Below are positions 37,309-45,537 of a DNA stretch of 64,000 nucleotides, one piece after another; positions within the stretch are counted from its first letter, which is position 1, and each line of letters begins with the position of its first letter. The notes below the pieces were generated by a model that saw nothing but the letters and a program-made list of their open reading frames with translations, did not search any database and had not been told where the DNA came from. A program made the position numbers and the translations under genes. Source of the DNA: Microbulbifer sp. MKSA007 (GTDB lineage: Bacteria; Pseudomonadota; Gammaproteobacteria; Pseudomonadales; Cellvibrionaceae); NCBI GenBank assembly GCA_032615215.1, contig CP128433.1, positions 3,183,501 through 3,247,500 of the forward strand, in the 5' to 3' direction.

Positions 37309-37932
37309 TTAGTCATGCATTGGGTTGCGAAGAATTGGGCAAACCGCGTCTTCATTCTTAGCCATATATTGCTGGTGGTACTCCTCGGCGTAGTAGAACG
37401 GTTGAGCCATGCTAATTTCGGTGGTGATTGACCCACGATCTTTGGCGTCCAACGCTTCTTGCACAGCCGCCCTGCTCGCTTCCGCCTCCTGTTTCTGGCC
37501 TTCGTTCAGACAGAAAACACAGGAACGGTACTGGGAGCCGATATCGTTACCCTGGCGCATACCCTGGGTTGGGTCATGGTGATCCCAAAAGACCCGCAGG
37601 AGTTCTGCGTAGCTCACCTTTTTGGGATCAAAGATTACTTTCACCACCTCTGCGTGCCCTGTACGGCCGGTGCAGACTTCATCGTAGTTCGGGTTTTCGG
37701 TGGCGCCATCAGTGTAGCCAACGGCAGTGGCAAACACACCATCCGTATCCCAGAACACATGCTCTGCGCCCCAGAAGCATCCCATACCAAAAATGGCGAC
37801 TTCCAGGTGCTCAGGGAATGGCTCTTTAATGGTGTTGCCATTTACAAAGTGGGTGCCACTGATCTCCATCGGCTGGGGCCGACCGGGCAGCACCTGGTCC
37901 GCATCGGGTATCTGAAATTTGTCGTATTGCAT
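37309..37932 (-). CDS. msrA: Peptide methionine sulfoxide reductase MsrA
   Basis: A 207-residue enzyme that reduces (S)-methionine sulfoxide in proteins. The catalytic motif GCFWG is at residues 51-55 (nucleophile Cys52). Family signatures GYTDGATENPNYDEVCTGRTGHAEVV, here split as GYTDGATENP and GRTGHAEVV, and the segments FFWDHHDPTQGMRQGNDIGSQYR-like and QPFYYAEEYHQQY are all present. Length is typical of the E. coli-type enzyme. This is the intact original of which 1741-2291 and 35690-36000 are dead copies. It acts in the cytoplasm in oxidative-damage repair. Confidence 0.95.
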   Translation of the reverse strand: MQYDKFQIPDADQVLPGRPQPMEISGTHFVNGNTIKEPFPEHLEVAIFGMGCFWGAEHVFWDTDGVFATAVGYTDGATENPNYDEVCTGRTGHAEVVKVIFDPKKVSYAELLRVFWDHHDPTQGMRQGNDIGSQYRSCVFCLNEGQKQEAEASRAAVQEALDAKDRGSITTEISMAQPFYYAEEYHQQYMAKNEDAVCPILRNPMHD

Positions 37933-38089
37933 ACTGTTTTCTCAAGTGCAGGTATTTTCTTTTGTCAGGATAGCTCTAAGGCGCTTATCCTCCCAGATCA
38001 AGTAATATTAATCCGCGAATCAAGTAGTTAAGAGGACTCTATGATACGCAGAACAAACATTGGCAGATCAACACTATAAGGAGTCGTCA

Positions 38090-38599
38090 TTGGCGCGCTT
38101 AATCTTACTGATTTTAATCGCCATCGGTGCCTGGTATCTCTGGCAAAAAATCAAATCTAGCTCACCGCAGGAGCGGCGCAAGCAGATTTTTATGGCCAGC
38201 ATCGCCGGCGTCGCCGCAATAGTGGTTGTGCTGGCTATTACCGGGCGCCTGCATTGGGTAGGAGCAGCGCTGGTGCTCATTCTTCCTGTGTTGGGCCGCT
38301 TACTCAGTCAGCTCTCCCGTTATTTACCCTGGTTGATGCCACTGTTTGAAAAGTATTCAAACAGGCGCCCAAACCCAGGGGCCACTCAACATCCGCCGCC
38401 ACACAACACCGAGGGCCCGCCACTCTCGGAACACGAAGCGCGCCGTATCCTTGGCGTTGATGCCGATGCTGGCAGAGATGAAATCATTAGTGCACACCGC
38501 AAATTAATCCAAAAACTCCACCCAGATCGCGGCGGCAACGATTACCTGGCATCGCGTATCAACGCCGCCAAGGAGTTGCTACTGAGCATTCTTGGTTAA
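38090..38599 (+). CDS. Membrane-anchored J-domain protein
   Basis: A 169-residue protein. I chose the TTG at 38090 because AAGGAG lies six bases before it; the product then begins directly with a transmembrane helix (LILLILIAIGAWYLW). A second hydrophobic region follows (ASIAGVAAIVVVLAI and VGAALVLILPVLGRLL), then a Pro-rich linker and a C-terminal J domain of about 60 residues (EARRILGVDADAGRDEI, HRKLIQKLHPDRGG) with the HPD tripeptide that stimulates DnaK ATPase. The layout resembles Pam18/DjlA-like membrane co-chaperones. It converges with cmoM, with which it overlaps by four bases at the 3' end. Confidence 0.88.
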   Translation: MARLILLILIAIGAWYLWQKIKSSSPQERRKQIFMASIAGVAAIVVVLAITGRLHWVGAALVLILPVLGRLLSQLSRYLPWLMPLFEKYSNRRPNPGATQHPPPHNTEGPPLSEHEARRILGVDADAGRDEIISAHRKLIQKLHPDRGGNDYLASRINAAKELLLSILG

Positions 38600-39387
38600 A
38601 CCTTACAAAGCAGGTGGATATACCTGGCCAATTGCCGATAGGGGTCCACCTGGGAGTATTCAAGCTCCTTTTCCACAATGGCCGACGCGGGCAACTTTTC
38701 CCGGATTGATGGCGTCATAAAGTCGTGGAAGCAGCGGATGCCGCTGTGACAAACCACGGAAAAGTCCGCTTCGGTCAACCAGTCTTCCACCCATTCCGGC
38801 AAAAGTGGATTCTGTGGAGTGAGGCTGCCAGGGTGGCCACCCCAGTTATCCCCTTCAATATTGCGGTCCAGCTGGCGAAAGCTGCCCCGCTGTAATAGAC
38901 GGAACTCAAGGGCACGCCGATTGTAGAAAGTGAGCGAAAGATGCCCTCCAGGCTTTAACAGGCTGCGCAGCTGCTGCAATGCCTGTTGCGGCTGTTCCAA
39001 CCATTCCAGCACAGCGTGGCAAATTACCAGGTCTGCGCCCTTTAACGCTTCTATTTGCGGCAGTTCTTGTAGGGGTTTATGCAGCAAGGTCATTTGCTTT
39101 TGCAGATGGCGCTGGCGAATTTCCGCATCTGCGAGTTCAAGCATCTGCGCAGAAATATCTGCGAGAAAAACCTCGTGCCCAGCCTCAGCCAGATCCATGG
39201 CAAAGTGGCCCTGGCCACCCCCAGCGTCAACGATTTTTAGAATGCGCTGCTCGCTCCCCAACAGCGGCGCCAGATCCCGGTTGAGCACTGCCAGGCGGAT
39301 ATCCCCTTTAAGGCCGCCATAGATACGGTTGCGAAAACGGTGAGCGAGATCGTCAAAGTTTCGATCTTTATGCAGGCTGTCACCCAT
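38596..39387 (-). CDS. cmoM: tRNA 5-carboxymethoxyuridine methyltransferase CmoM
   Basis: A SAM-dependent methyltransferase of 263 residues from the ATG at 39387, which overlaps the stop of the upstream gene (ATGGGTGA). Motif I is VDAGGGQGHFAM; DISAQM, VICHAVLEWLEQP and FYNRRALEF follow the CmoM pattern, as does the opening DRNFDDLAHRFRNRIYGGLKG and the ending DPYRQLARYIH. CmoM methylates the cmo5U34 of certain tRNAs to the ester. CmoA and CmoB, which make cmo5U, are encoded 4 kb downstream on the other strand, which supports the call. Confidence 0.88.
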   Translation of the reverse strand: MGDSLHKDRNFDDLAHRFRNRIYGGLKGDIRLAVLNRDLAPLLGSEQRILKIVDAGGGQGHFAMDLAEAGHEVFLADISAQMLELADAEIRQRHLQKQMTLLHKPLQELPQIEALKGADLVICHAVLEWLEQPQQALQQLRSLLKPGGHLSLTFYNRRALEFRLLQRGSFRQLDRNIEGDNWGGHPGSLTPQNPLLPEWVEDWLTEADFSVVCHSGIRCFHDFMTPSIREKLPASAIVEKELEYSQVDPYRQLARYIHLLCKV

Positions 39388-39718
39388 CGGAGCCCTCACC
39401 TTGCAAAGCCTCATTGCATCGGCGGCGGTTCTCAGCGAATTTGCGCTGTAGCGCCTCTTCCATATCAACCCCCAGTACAGCGGCCAGTTTGCTCAAGTAC
39501 ATCTGAATATCCGCCAGTTCAGCGGCAACTTGCTCGGCCTTGTCGCCTGCCATTAGATTCTGGATATCTTTATCGCTGCACCATTGAAAGTGTCGCCCTA
39601 ACTCTGCAACTTCCACAGATAGCGCCATGGCCAGGTTTTTTGGGGTATGCAGTGACTGCCAGCCGCGCATTTCAGCGACTTCATCAAAAGCCGCCAGGAT
39701 TTCACGGTCTTTCATCAA
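39380..39718 (-). CDS. MazG-like nucleotide pyrophosphohydrolase
   Basis: A 112-residue all-alpha NTP pyrophosphatase of the MazG/RS21-C6 type. The metal-binding pattern EVAELGRHFQW (E..E), then EQVAAELADIQMYLSKLA (E..D), matches dCTPase-like iMazG proteins, which remove modified or excess nucleotides. It is translationally coupled to cmoM by an eight-base overlap and overlaps the DUF599 gene by 17 bases, forming a compact minus-strand operon. Confidence 0.85.
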   Translation of the reverse strand: MMKDREILAAFDEVAEMRGWQSLHTPKNLAMALSVEVAELGRHFQWCSDKDIQNLMAGDKAEQVAAELADIQMYLSKLAAVLGVDMEEALQRKFAENRRRCNEALQGEGSDG

Positions 39719-40423
39719 ATTTTTTCCTCTGCTGGCGCTCCAGCCCGCCCTCCCGGGCCGCCAAAATTGAATTCAGTGCGCGGGACAGAAACTCACGCCT
39801 GTATAAAACACAGACAACAAACAAATATCCGGCAACAAACAGGATTGGGTGTATAAACCAGCCCAGCACTGACATTGAGAAATAATAAGAGCGCAGACCG
39901 TAGTTGTAACTGTGGCCCGCATGGTCGATCACCTTGGCTGTACTGATGGCAAACCGGCGTCGCTCTTCCTCGGATAGATCACCAGTTTCCGGCGGCGGTG
40001 CTGCACCAATGAGTACATTGGCGAAGGAGTACTGGCGCAGTGACCAGGTAAAATTGAAAAAGGCGAAGATAAAAATCAGGATCAACAACATCACCTTGAG
40101 CTCAAACTGCTCAACGGTGGTGGGCTCCGCAAAAGGCAAACTGGTAAGCACTTCGATGGCGGCCTTGTTCGCCGTCAAAGCCGTCACTAAACCCGCCAGG
40201 ATAAGAATACTGGTGGAGGCAAAAAAACCAATGACTCGCTCCAGGTTACTGAGAATAGCGGTATCGGCCATGCGCATATCCCTATCGAGCATACGCATCA
40301 TCCATTCAACGCGGTACCACTGAAGGGATGAAGTAAGGCACCAGGTTTCTTTGGCTTTTTTCGCGCAAAAACAGTGTAACCCACCCATGTGATAAAAAAG
40401 CCAATGACACTGGCAATATCCAA
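39702..40423 (-). pseudogene. DUF599 membrane protein, one-base frameshift near N-terminus
   Basis: Most of the protein is open: EWMMRMLDRDMRMADTAILSNLERV, here split as EWMMRMLDRD and ILSNLERV, then membrane segments FFASTSILILAGLVTAL, VMLLILIFIFAFFNFTWS and SVLGWFIHPILFVAGYLFVV, as in DUF599 proteins. The N-terminal helix is in another frame (LDIASVIGFFITWVGYTVFARKK); adding one base to the TTTTTT run at 40356-40361 joins it to AKETWCLTSS and gives about 240 residues with the usual layout. A TTG at 40423 with GAGG upstream, or the TTG at 40432, would be the start. As this is an ordinary chromosomal gene, the shift may well be a sequencing error. Confidence 0.75.
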
Positions 40424-40609
40424 CCAGGACAACCTCTAATATCTCCGTGTTCGTCTACATTTATGCCGTAGCTTCGGCAAGCGAAGTCTTCGCCCTACTG
40501 GCATCCTTGTCAACACTGTCTTTCCGATGTGTGCAAGCGGTAGAATAGCGCCCTTTCGCCGGCAGCAGTGGCCGGCCAGAAAATTCATATAACTCCAGGG
40601 AGCTGTCTT

Positions 40610-43519
40610 TTGAGCAACTCACATCCTGCATTTGAACTGGTTACCAGCGCAGATATTGATTCTCTCGGCGTGCGCGTCGAGGAATACCGACACATTACGA
40701 CCGGTGCCCAGCACCTGCACATCGCCGCAGACAACTCGGAAAATGTTTTCCTTGTCGCCCTGCGCACCGTGCCCGAAGACTCCACCGGTGTCGCCCATAT
40801 TCTTGAACACACAGCCCTGTGCGGCAGTGACAAGTACCCGGTGCGCGATCCCTTCTTTATGATGATCCGGCGTTCACTCAATACCTTTATGAACGCCTTC
40901 ACCAGTTCAGATTGGACCGCCTACCCGTTTGCCAGCCAGAACCGAAAGGATTTTGACAACCTTCTCGACGTCTATCTGGATGCGGTATTTTTTGCGCGCC
41001 TGGACCCGCTGGACTTTGCCCAGGAAGGCCATCGCCTGGAATTTGCCGAAGCGGATAATGCGAGCAGCGAGCTCGTCTACAAAGGTGTCGTGTTCAATGA
41101 GATGAAAGGCGCCATGAGCTCCGTCACCTCGCAGCTGTGGCACACCCTGAGCAAATATCTGTTCCCCACCACCACCTATCACTACAACTCCGGTGGCGAA
41201 CCTACTGATATTCCAAAGCTGAGTTACGAGCAGCTGGTTGCCTTCTACCGCAGCCACTACCATCCCAGCAACGCCACCTTTATGACTTTCGGTGATATTC
41301 CCGCAGCGGAACACCAGGCCGCGTTTGAAGAAAAAGCGCTGCACAAGTTCGAGAAACTCGACAAGACCATTTCCGTTGGGCGCGAAGACCGCTACCAGGC
41401 GCCGCTGAAAGTCGAAGAGCACTACCCGTTAAATGGCGAGCCTCTGAAGGCCAAGACCCATATCGTATTGAGCTGGCTGCTGGGTGATGTCACCGATCTT
41501 GAAGAAGCCCTGACCGCACACCTGCTCGCCGGCGTACTGCTGGATAACAGCGCTTCACCTTTGATGAAGCTGCTGGAAACCACCGACCTGGGCACTTCCC
41601 CTTCTCCGCTGGTTGGCCTGGACGATTCCCAACGCGAACTGGTGTTTGTCTGTGGCATTGAGGGTAGCGAACGCGAAAGTGCCGACGAGCTTGAGCAACA
41701 AGTTCTCGACGTGCTGAGGGACGTGGCGGAAAACGGCATCCCCTACGAACAGGTAGAAGCCAGCTTGCACCAGCTGGAATTGCAACAGCGGGAGATTGGT
41801 GGCGACGGCTACCCCTTCGGCTTGCAATTGATTCTCACCGCATTGACCGGCGCCACTCACCGTGGCGATGCCATTGGCCTGCTGAATATCGATGCCACCC
41901 TGGAGCGACTGCGCGAGCAGATCAAAGATCCGAAGTTTATCGCCAATAAAGCCCGTGAACTTCTGCTGGAGAACCAGCACCGCGTACGTATGGTACTGAG
42001 TCCCGATGAGCAGCTGGCTGCGCGCCGCGAGCAGGCGGAGAAAGACCAGCTGGCGGAAATCAAAGCCGCTCTCAGCGAAAAAGAAAAAGCACAGATTGTC
42101 GAAACCGCCAAAGCCCTGGCCGATCGACAAAACCGCGAGGACGACGCTTCTATCCTGCCCAAGGTCGGCGTGGAAGATATTCCCGCAGAGCTTCCGGATG
42201 TCGAAGGCGAAGCAATAGACTTGGGCCCCCAGAAGTTGACCCGCTATAGCGCGGGCACCAACGGCCTGGTTTACCAACAAATGGTCTGCGCGCTGCCGGA
42301 ATTCACCGAAACCGAAAAACAACTGCTGCCCTACTACTGCCAGGTACTGAGCGAAGTTGGCCTGGGTGAAAAAGACTACCTGGAAGTCCAGCAGTGGCAG
42401 ACCAGCGTGGTTGGCGCCCTGCACGGTTTCACCAGCAGCCGTACTGCCATCGACAACCTGGATCTCTTGTCCGGCCACTTTATCCTGTCCGGTAAAGCGC
42501 TGGCTCGCAATCAGGGCGGCCTGACTGAACTGATGCAAGCCACTATGGAGCAGGTGCGTTTTGACGAGCACGCCCGCATCAAGGAGTTGCTACTGCAAAC
42601 TCTCGCCCGCCGCGAACAGGGTGTTGTCGGCAACGGCCACGCCCTCGCCATGGCTGCCGCCAGCGCCGGCTACAACCGCGCCGCCTGGGAGAGCCATGCC
42701 AGCGGTGGTCTGCTGGGATTGCGCAACCTGCGAGCCCTGGTTGCCGGACTGGAAAAAGAGGAAGGCCTGCAAGACCTTTCCACCCAATTCCAGGCTATCC
42801 ACCAGAAAATCCTCGCAGCACCGCGCCAGTTCCTGCTGGTGGGTGAAGAAGAGAAAATTGGCGATTTCAGCCAGACACTGATGCCACTGACCTCGACTTC
42901 CAGCATCGCCGCAGCCAACCCCGCTGCACCTTTCGAACGCAAACAAATCGAGGAACTCTGGGTTGCCAACAGCCAGGTGAACTTCTGTGCCAAGGCCTAC
43001 GCTACTGTACCTATGTCCCACCCGGATGCGGCCCCGCTGTCGGTTTTGAGCGGCTTCCTGCGCAACGGCTTCCTGCATCGCACCATCCGCGAACAGGGCG
43101 GCGCCTATGGCGGCGGAGCCGGCCACGACAGCAATATCGGCGTATTCCGCTTCTACTCCTACCGCGATCCGCGTATGGGTGAAACCCTGGAGGACTTCGA
43201 CGCATCCCTTAAGTGGTTGGCCGAAGAGAAGCACAAGGAAGAACAGGTTGAGGAAGCGATCCTCGGCGTCGTCGGCGGTCTGGATAAACCCGGCTCCCCC
43301 GCTGGTGAAGCCAAGAAGAACTTCCACTCGGGCCTTTACGGTCGCACCCACGAGACGCGCCAACAATTCCGCAAGCAGGTTACGGAAGTTACCCTGGAAG
43401 ACCTGCAACGCGTCGGAGCCACCTATCTGGACCCGAGCAAGGCCAGTACCGCCATTGTTACCGGTCCCCAAGGTAGCGAAGCGGCAGCCAAACTCAACCT
43501 GAAGGAAGAGAAGCTCTAA
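40610..43519 (+). CDS. M16C family metalloprotease, PreP/presequence protease type
   Basis: A 969-residue zinc protease starting at a TTG (40610) with CAGGGAG eight bases upstream; the resulting start SNSHPAFELV agrees with relatives. The inverted zinc motif HILEH (63-67) lies in TVPEDSTGVAHILEHTALCGS, and the distal Glu in GVVFNEMKGAMSS. The second half is the inactive M16 repeat, linked by a long helical hinge (EKDQLAEIKAALSEKEKAQIV), ending with QGGAYGGGAGHDSN. Such enzymes enclose and degrade unfolded peptides up to about 65 residues. Cytoplasmic, as no signal peptide is seen. GC content and codon use are clearly higher than in the accessory region. Confidence 0.92.
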   Translation: MSNSHPAFELVTSADIDSLGVRVEEYRHITTGAQHLHIAADNSENVFLVALRTVPEDSTGVAHILEHTALCGSDKYPVRDPFFMMIRRSLNTFMNAFTSSDWTAYPFASQNRKDFDNLLDVYLDAVFFARLDPLDFAQEGHRLEFAEADNASSELVYKGVVFNEMKGAMSSVTSQLWHTLSKYLFPTTTYHYNSGGEPTDIPKLSYEQLVAFYRSHYHPSNATFMTFGDIPAAEHQAAFEEKALHKFEKLDKTISVGREDRYQAPLKVEEHYPLNGEPLKAKTHIVLSWLLGDVTDLEEALTAHLLAGVLLDNSASPLMKLLETTDLGTSPSPLVGLDDSQRELVFVCGIEGSERESADELEQQVLDVLRDVAENGIPYEQVEASLHQLELQQREIGGDGYPFGLQLILTALTGATHRGDAIGLLNIDATLERLREQIKDPKFIANKARELLLENQHRVRMVLSPDEQLAARREQAEKDQLAEIKAALSEKEKAQIVETAKALADRQNREDDASILPKVGVEDIPAELPDVEGEAIDLGPQKLTRYSAGTNGLVYQQMVCALPEFTETEKQLLPYYCQVLSEVGLGEKDYLEVQQWQTSVVGALHGFTSSRTAIDNLDLLSGHFILSGKALARNQGGLTELMQATMEQVRFDEHARIKELLLQTLARREQGVVGNGHALAMAAASAGYNRAAWESHASGGLLGLRNLRALVAGLEKEEGLQDLSTQFQAIHQKILAAPRQFLLVGEEEKIGDFSQTLMPLTSTSSIAAANPAAPFERKQIEELWVANSQVNFCAKAYATVPMSHPDAAPLSVLSGFLRNGFLHRTIREQGGAYGGGAGHDSNIGVFRFYSYRDPRMGETLEDFDASLKWLAEEKHKEEQVEEAILGVVGGLDKPGSPAGEAKKNFHSGLYGRTHETRQQFRKQVTEVTLEDLQRVGATYLDPSKASTAIVTGPQGSEAAAKLNLKEEKL

Positions 43520-43535
43520 CTGGAGCTCGACGATT

Positions 43536-43588
43536 CCCCGGCAATTTGTCCGGGGAAGCTCTGCGGCGCCGGCCAAAAACCGGCGCCG
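43536..43588 (+). terminator. Two GC-rich hairpins after the M16 gene
   Basis: CCCCGG-CAATTTGT-CCGGGG (43536-43555) and CGGCGCCGG-CCAAAAA-CCGGCGCCG (43564-43588) form two strong stems between the M16 gene and cmoA. Neither is followed by a T run. They may attenuate or stabilise transcripts. Confidence 0.55.
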
Positions 43589-43620
43589 ATCTATCGCCGT
43601 TATCCTCTAGCGAAGTTCCA

Positions 43621-44364
43621 ATGAGTAAACACGACAATATTTATGCAAACCCACTGGGCCAGGTAGCTGGCTTCGAGTTCGATCGCCTGGTGGTGCAAGT
43701 TTTTCCCGATATGATCAAGCGCTCCGTGCCCGGCTACACCACGATCGTAGCCATGATCGGCACGCTGGCAGAGCGCTACGCCCAAGCCGGAAGCCGCTGC
43801 TATGACCTGGGCAGTTCCCTGTGCGCGGCAACCCTGGCCATGCGCCATCGCATTCCCGCTGCCGACTGTGAGATCGTCGCTGTAGACAATTCGCAAGCCA
43901 TGGTTGATCAGGCGCGCACGGTCCTCGAAGCCGATAGCGGTGAGGTTCCCGTTCAACTTATCTGCGACAACCTGCAAAACGTTGCTATCGAAAATGCCTC
44001 GGTCGTAGTGCTCAACTTCACTCTGCAATTTATTCCGGTGGAAGAGCGCGAAGAAATCCTGCAGAAAATCCACGATGGTTTACGCCCCGGCGGCATTCTG
44101 ATTATTTCCGAGAAAGTGGACTTCGCCGATAAAGCCCATAACGAGTTAATGATCGAACTGCACCACTCCTTTAAAGCCGCCAACGGTTACAGCGCGCTGG
44201 AAATCGCACAGAAGCGCTCTGCCCTGGAGAATGTATTAATTCCGGAAACTCTGGATACCCACCGCACACGACTGAAAAATGTCGGCTTTACCAGTGTCGA
44301 TGTCTGGTTCCAGTGTTTTAATTTTGCCTCTTTAATCGCCATCAAAGGCGCGCCGGAAAAGTAA
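43621..44364 (+). CDS. cmoA: Carboxy-SAM synthase CmoA
   Basis: A 247-residue SAM-dependent enzyme that converts SAM and prephenate to carboxy-SAM. The start at 43621 gives MSKHDNIYANPLGQVAGFEFD, here cited as DNIYANPLGQVAGFEFD, which is typical. Other signatures are VFPDMIKRSVPGY, CYDLGSSLCAATLAM, NFTLQFIPVEER and LIISEKVDF. It is followed by cmoB after seven bases, so the two are one operon acting in tRNA wobble uridine modification. Confidence 0.95.
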   Translation: MSKHDNIYANPLGQVAGFEFDRLVVQVFPDMIKRSVPGYTTIVAMIGTLAERYAQAGSRCYDLGSSLCAATLAMRHRIPAADCEIVAVDNSQAMVDQARTVLEADSGEVPVQLICDNLQNVAIENASVVVLNFTLQFIPVEEREEILQKIHDGLRPGGILIISEKVDFADKAHNELMIELHHSFKAANGYSALEIAQKRSALENVLIPETLDTHRTRLKNVGFTSVDVWFQCFNFASLIAIKGAPEK

Positions 44365-44371
44365 GTACCCC

Positions 44372-45349
44372 GTGATCGACTACACCCAACTCTATCAAGG
44401 CCTGCAACACGTTCCCGCCCTGCGCACCTGGCTGGCCCAGCTGCCAACACAGGTGGCTGAAAACCTGAGCCCTCATCGCTGGGGCGACCTGCCCGATTGG
44501 CGCGCAGCGGTGGAAGCCCTACCGGAAATCACGCCCTCCGCTATCGAACTCAACAGCAAAGTCAGCGCGGGCACTGCCGCCGATGCCAGCCCGGAACAAC
44601 TCGAAGCCCTGGAGCGGGAGCTGCGCAAATTACACCCCTGGCGCAAAGGCCCCTGGGAGTTATTTGGGCTGAATATTGATACTGAGTGGCGCTCCGATTG
44701 GAAATGGGATCGGGTACTTCCGCACTTGGCACCACTGAAAAATCGACTGGTGCTCGATGTGGGCTGTGGCAATGGGTACCACTGCTGGCGATCCTACGGT
44801 GCCGGCGCGCGCCGCGTAATCGGTATTGATCCTTCCGCCAAATTTGTCGCACAATTTTATGCGCTGAAAAAATACCTGGGCCAGGAAGCACCGGTGGATT
44901 TGTTACCCCTGGGTATTGAAGCGCTCCCGGCAAACTTGCGCGCTTTCGATACCACTTTTTCCATGGGGGTGCTCTATCACCGCCGCTCACCCATGGATCA
45001 CCTGCGCGAATTGCGCGAGACCCTCCGCCCCGGCGGCCAGCTTGTACTGGAGACATTGGTTATCGACGGCGGACTCGGCGATTGCCTGGTACCCGAAGAC
45101 CGCTATGCAAAGATGCGCAATGTGTGGTTTTTCCCCAGCTGCGCCACCCTGGAGAGCTGGCTGCGCAAGTGCGGTTTCCGCAACCCCAGGACCGTGGATT
45201 TGAACACCACCAGCCTGGAGGAACAGCGGCGCACCGACTGGATGCACTTCGAATCCCTGGCAGATTTTCTCGACCCGGAATCGCCAGACAAAACCGTGGA
45301 AGGTCACCCCGCGCCCAAGAGAGCGGTTTTGGTCGCGGAAGCGCCGTAG
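44372..45349 (+). CDS. cmoB: tRNA U34 carboxymethyltransferase CmoB
   Basis: A 325-residue enzyme that transfers the carboxymethyl group from carboxy-SAM to 5-hydroxyuridine at tRNA position 34. Starts at GTG. Signatures: LHPWRKGPWELFGLNIDTEW (start of the conserved core), VLDVGCGNGYHCWR (motif I), VIGIDPSAKF, FDTTFSMGVLYHRRSP and DWMHFESLADFLDP. Length is that of the family. Forms an operon with cmoA. Confidence 0.96.
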   Translation: MIDYTQLYQGLQHVPALRTWLAQLPTQVAENLSPHRWGDLPDWRAAVEALPEITPSAIELNSKVSAGTAADASPEQLEALERELRKLHPWRKGPWELFGLNIDTEWRSDWKWDRVLPHLAPLKNRLVLDVGCGNGYHCWRSYGAGARRVIGIDPSAKFVAQFYALKKYLGQEAPVDLLPLGIEALPANLRAFDTTFSMGVLYHRRSPMDHLRELRETLRPGGQLVLETLVIDGGLGDCLVPEDRYAKMRNVWFFPSCATLESWLRKCGFRNPRTVDLNTTSLEEQRRTDWMHFESLADFLDPESPDKTVEGHPAPKRAVLVAEAP

Positions 45350-45499
45350 CTTGTCTACACGCATAAGGTCTGGGAACTCATAAATTCCGCAAAATTTGCT
45401 GCTAATAGAATTTTGTACGGAATGGGGAGCACCATCTTGATTGTTGCGACTCATAAGGCAAAGTGCGCCCCTAAATAGTGCAACTATATCCTTTAGGGA

Positions 45500-45521
45500 G
45501 GGCTGCCGCAGGATGCAGCCC
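45500..45521 (+). promoter_or_regulatory. Stem-loop in the sdaA leader
   Basis: GGGCTGC-CGCAGGAT-GCAGCCC lies 16 bases before the sdaA start codon. Its closeness to the ribosome site suggests a translational or attenuation role, but it is a single hairpin and could be incidental. Confidence 0.35.
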
Positions 45522-45537
45522 GGCGCAGAGAATATTT

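Noticed and set aside
41555..43576. Long minus-strand frames opposite the M16 protease gene
   Set aside because: Typical antisense frames of a GC-rich gene; no domains, and the plus-strand gene is certain.
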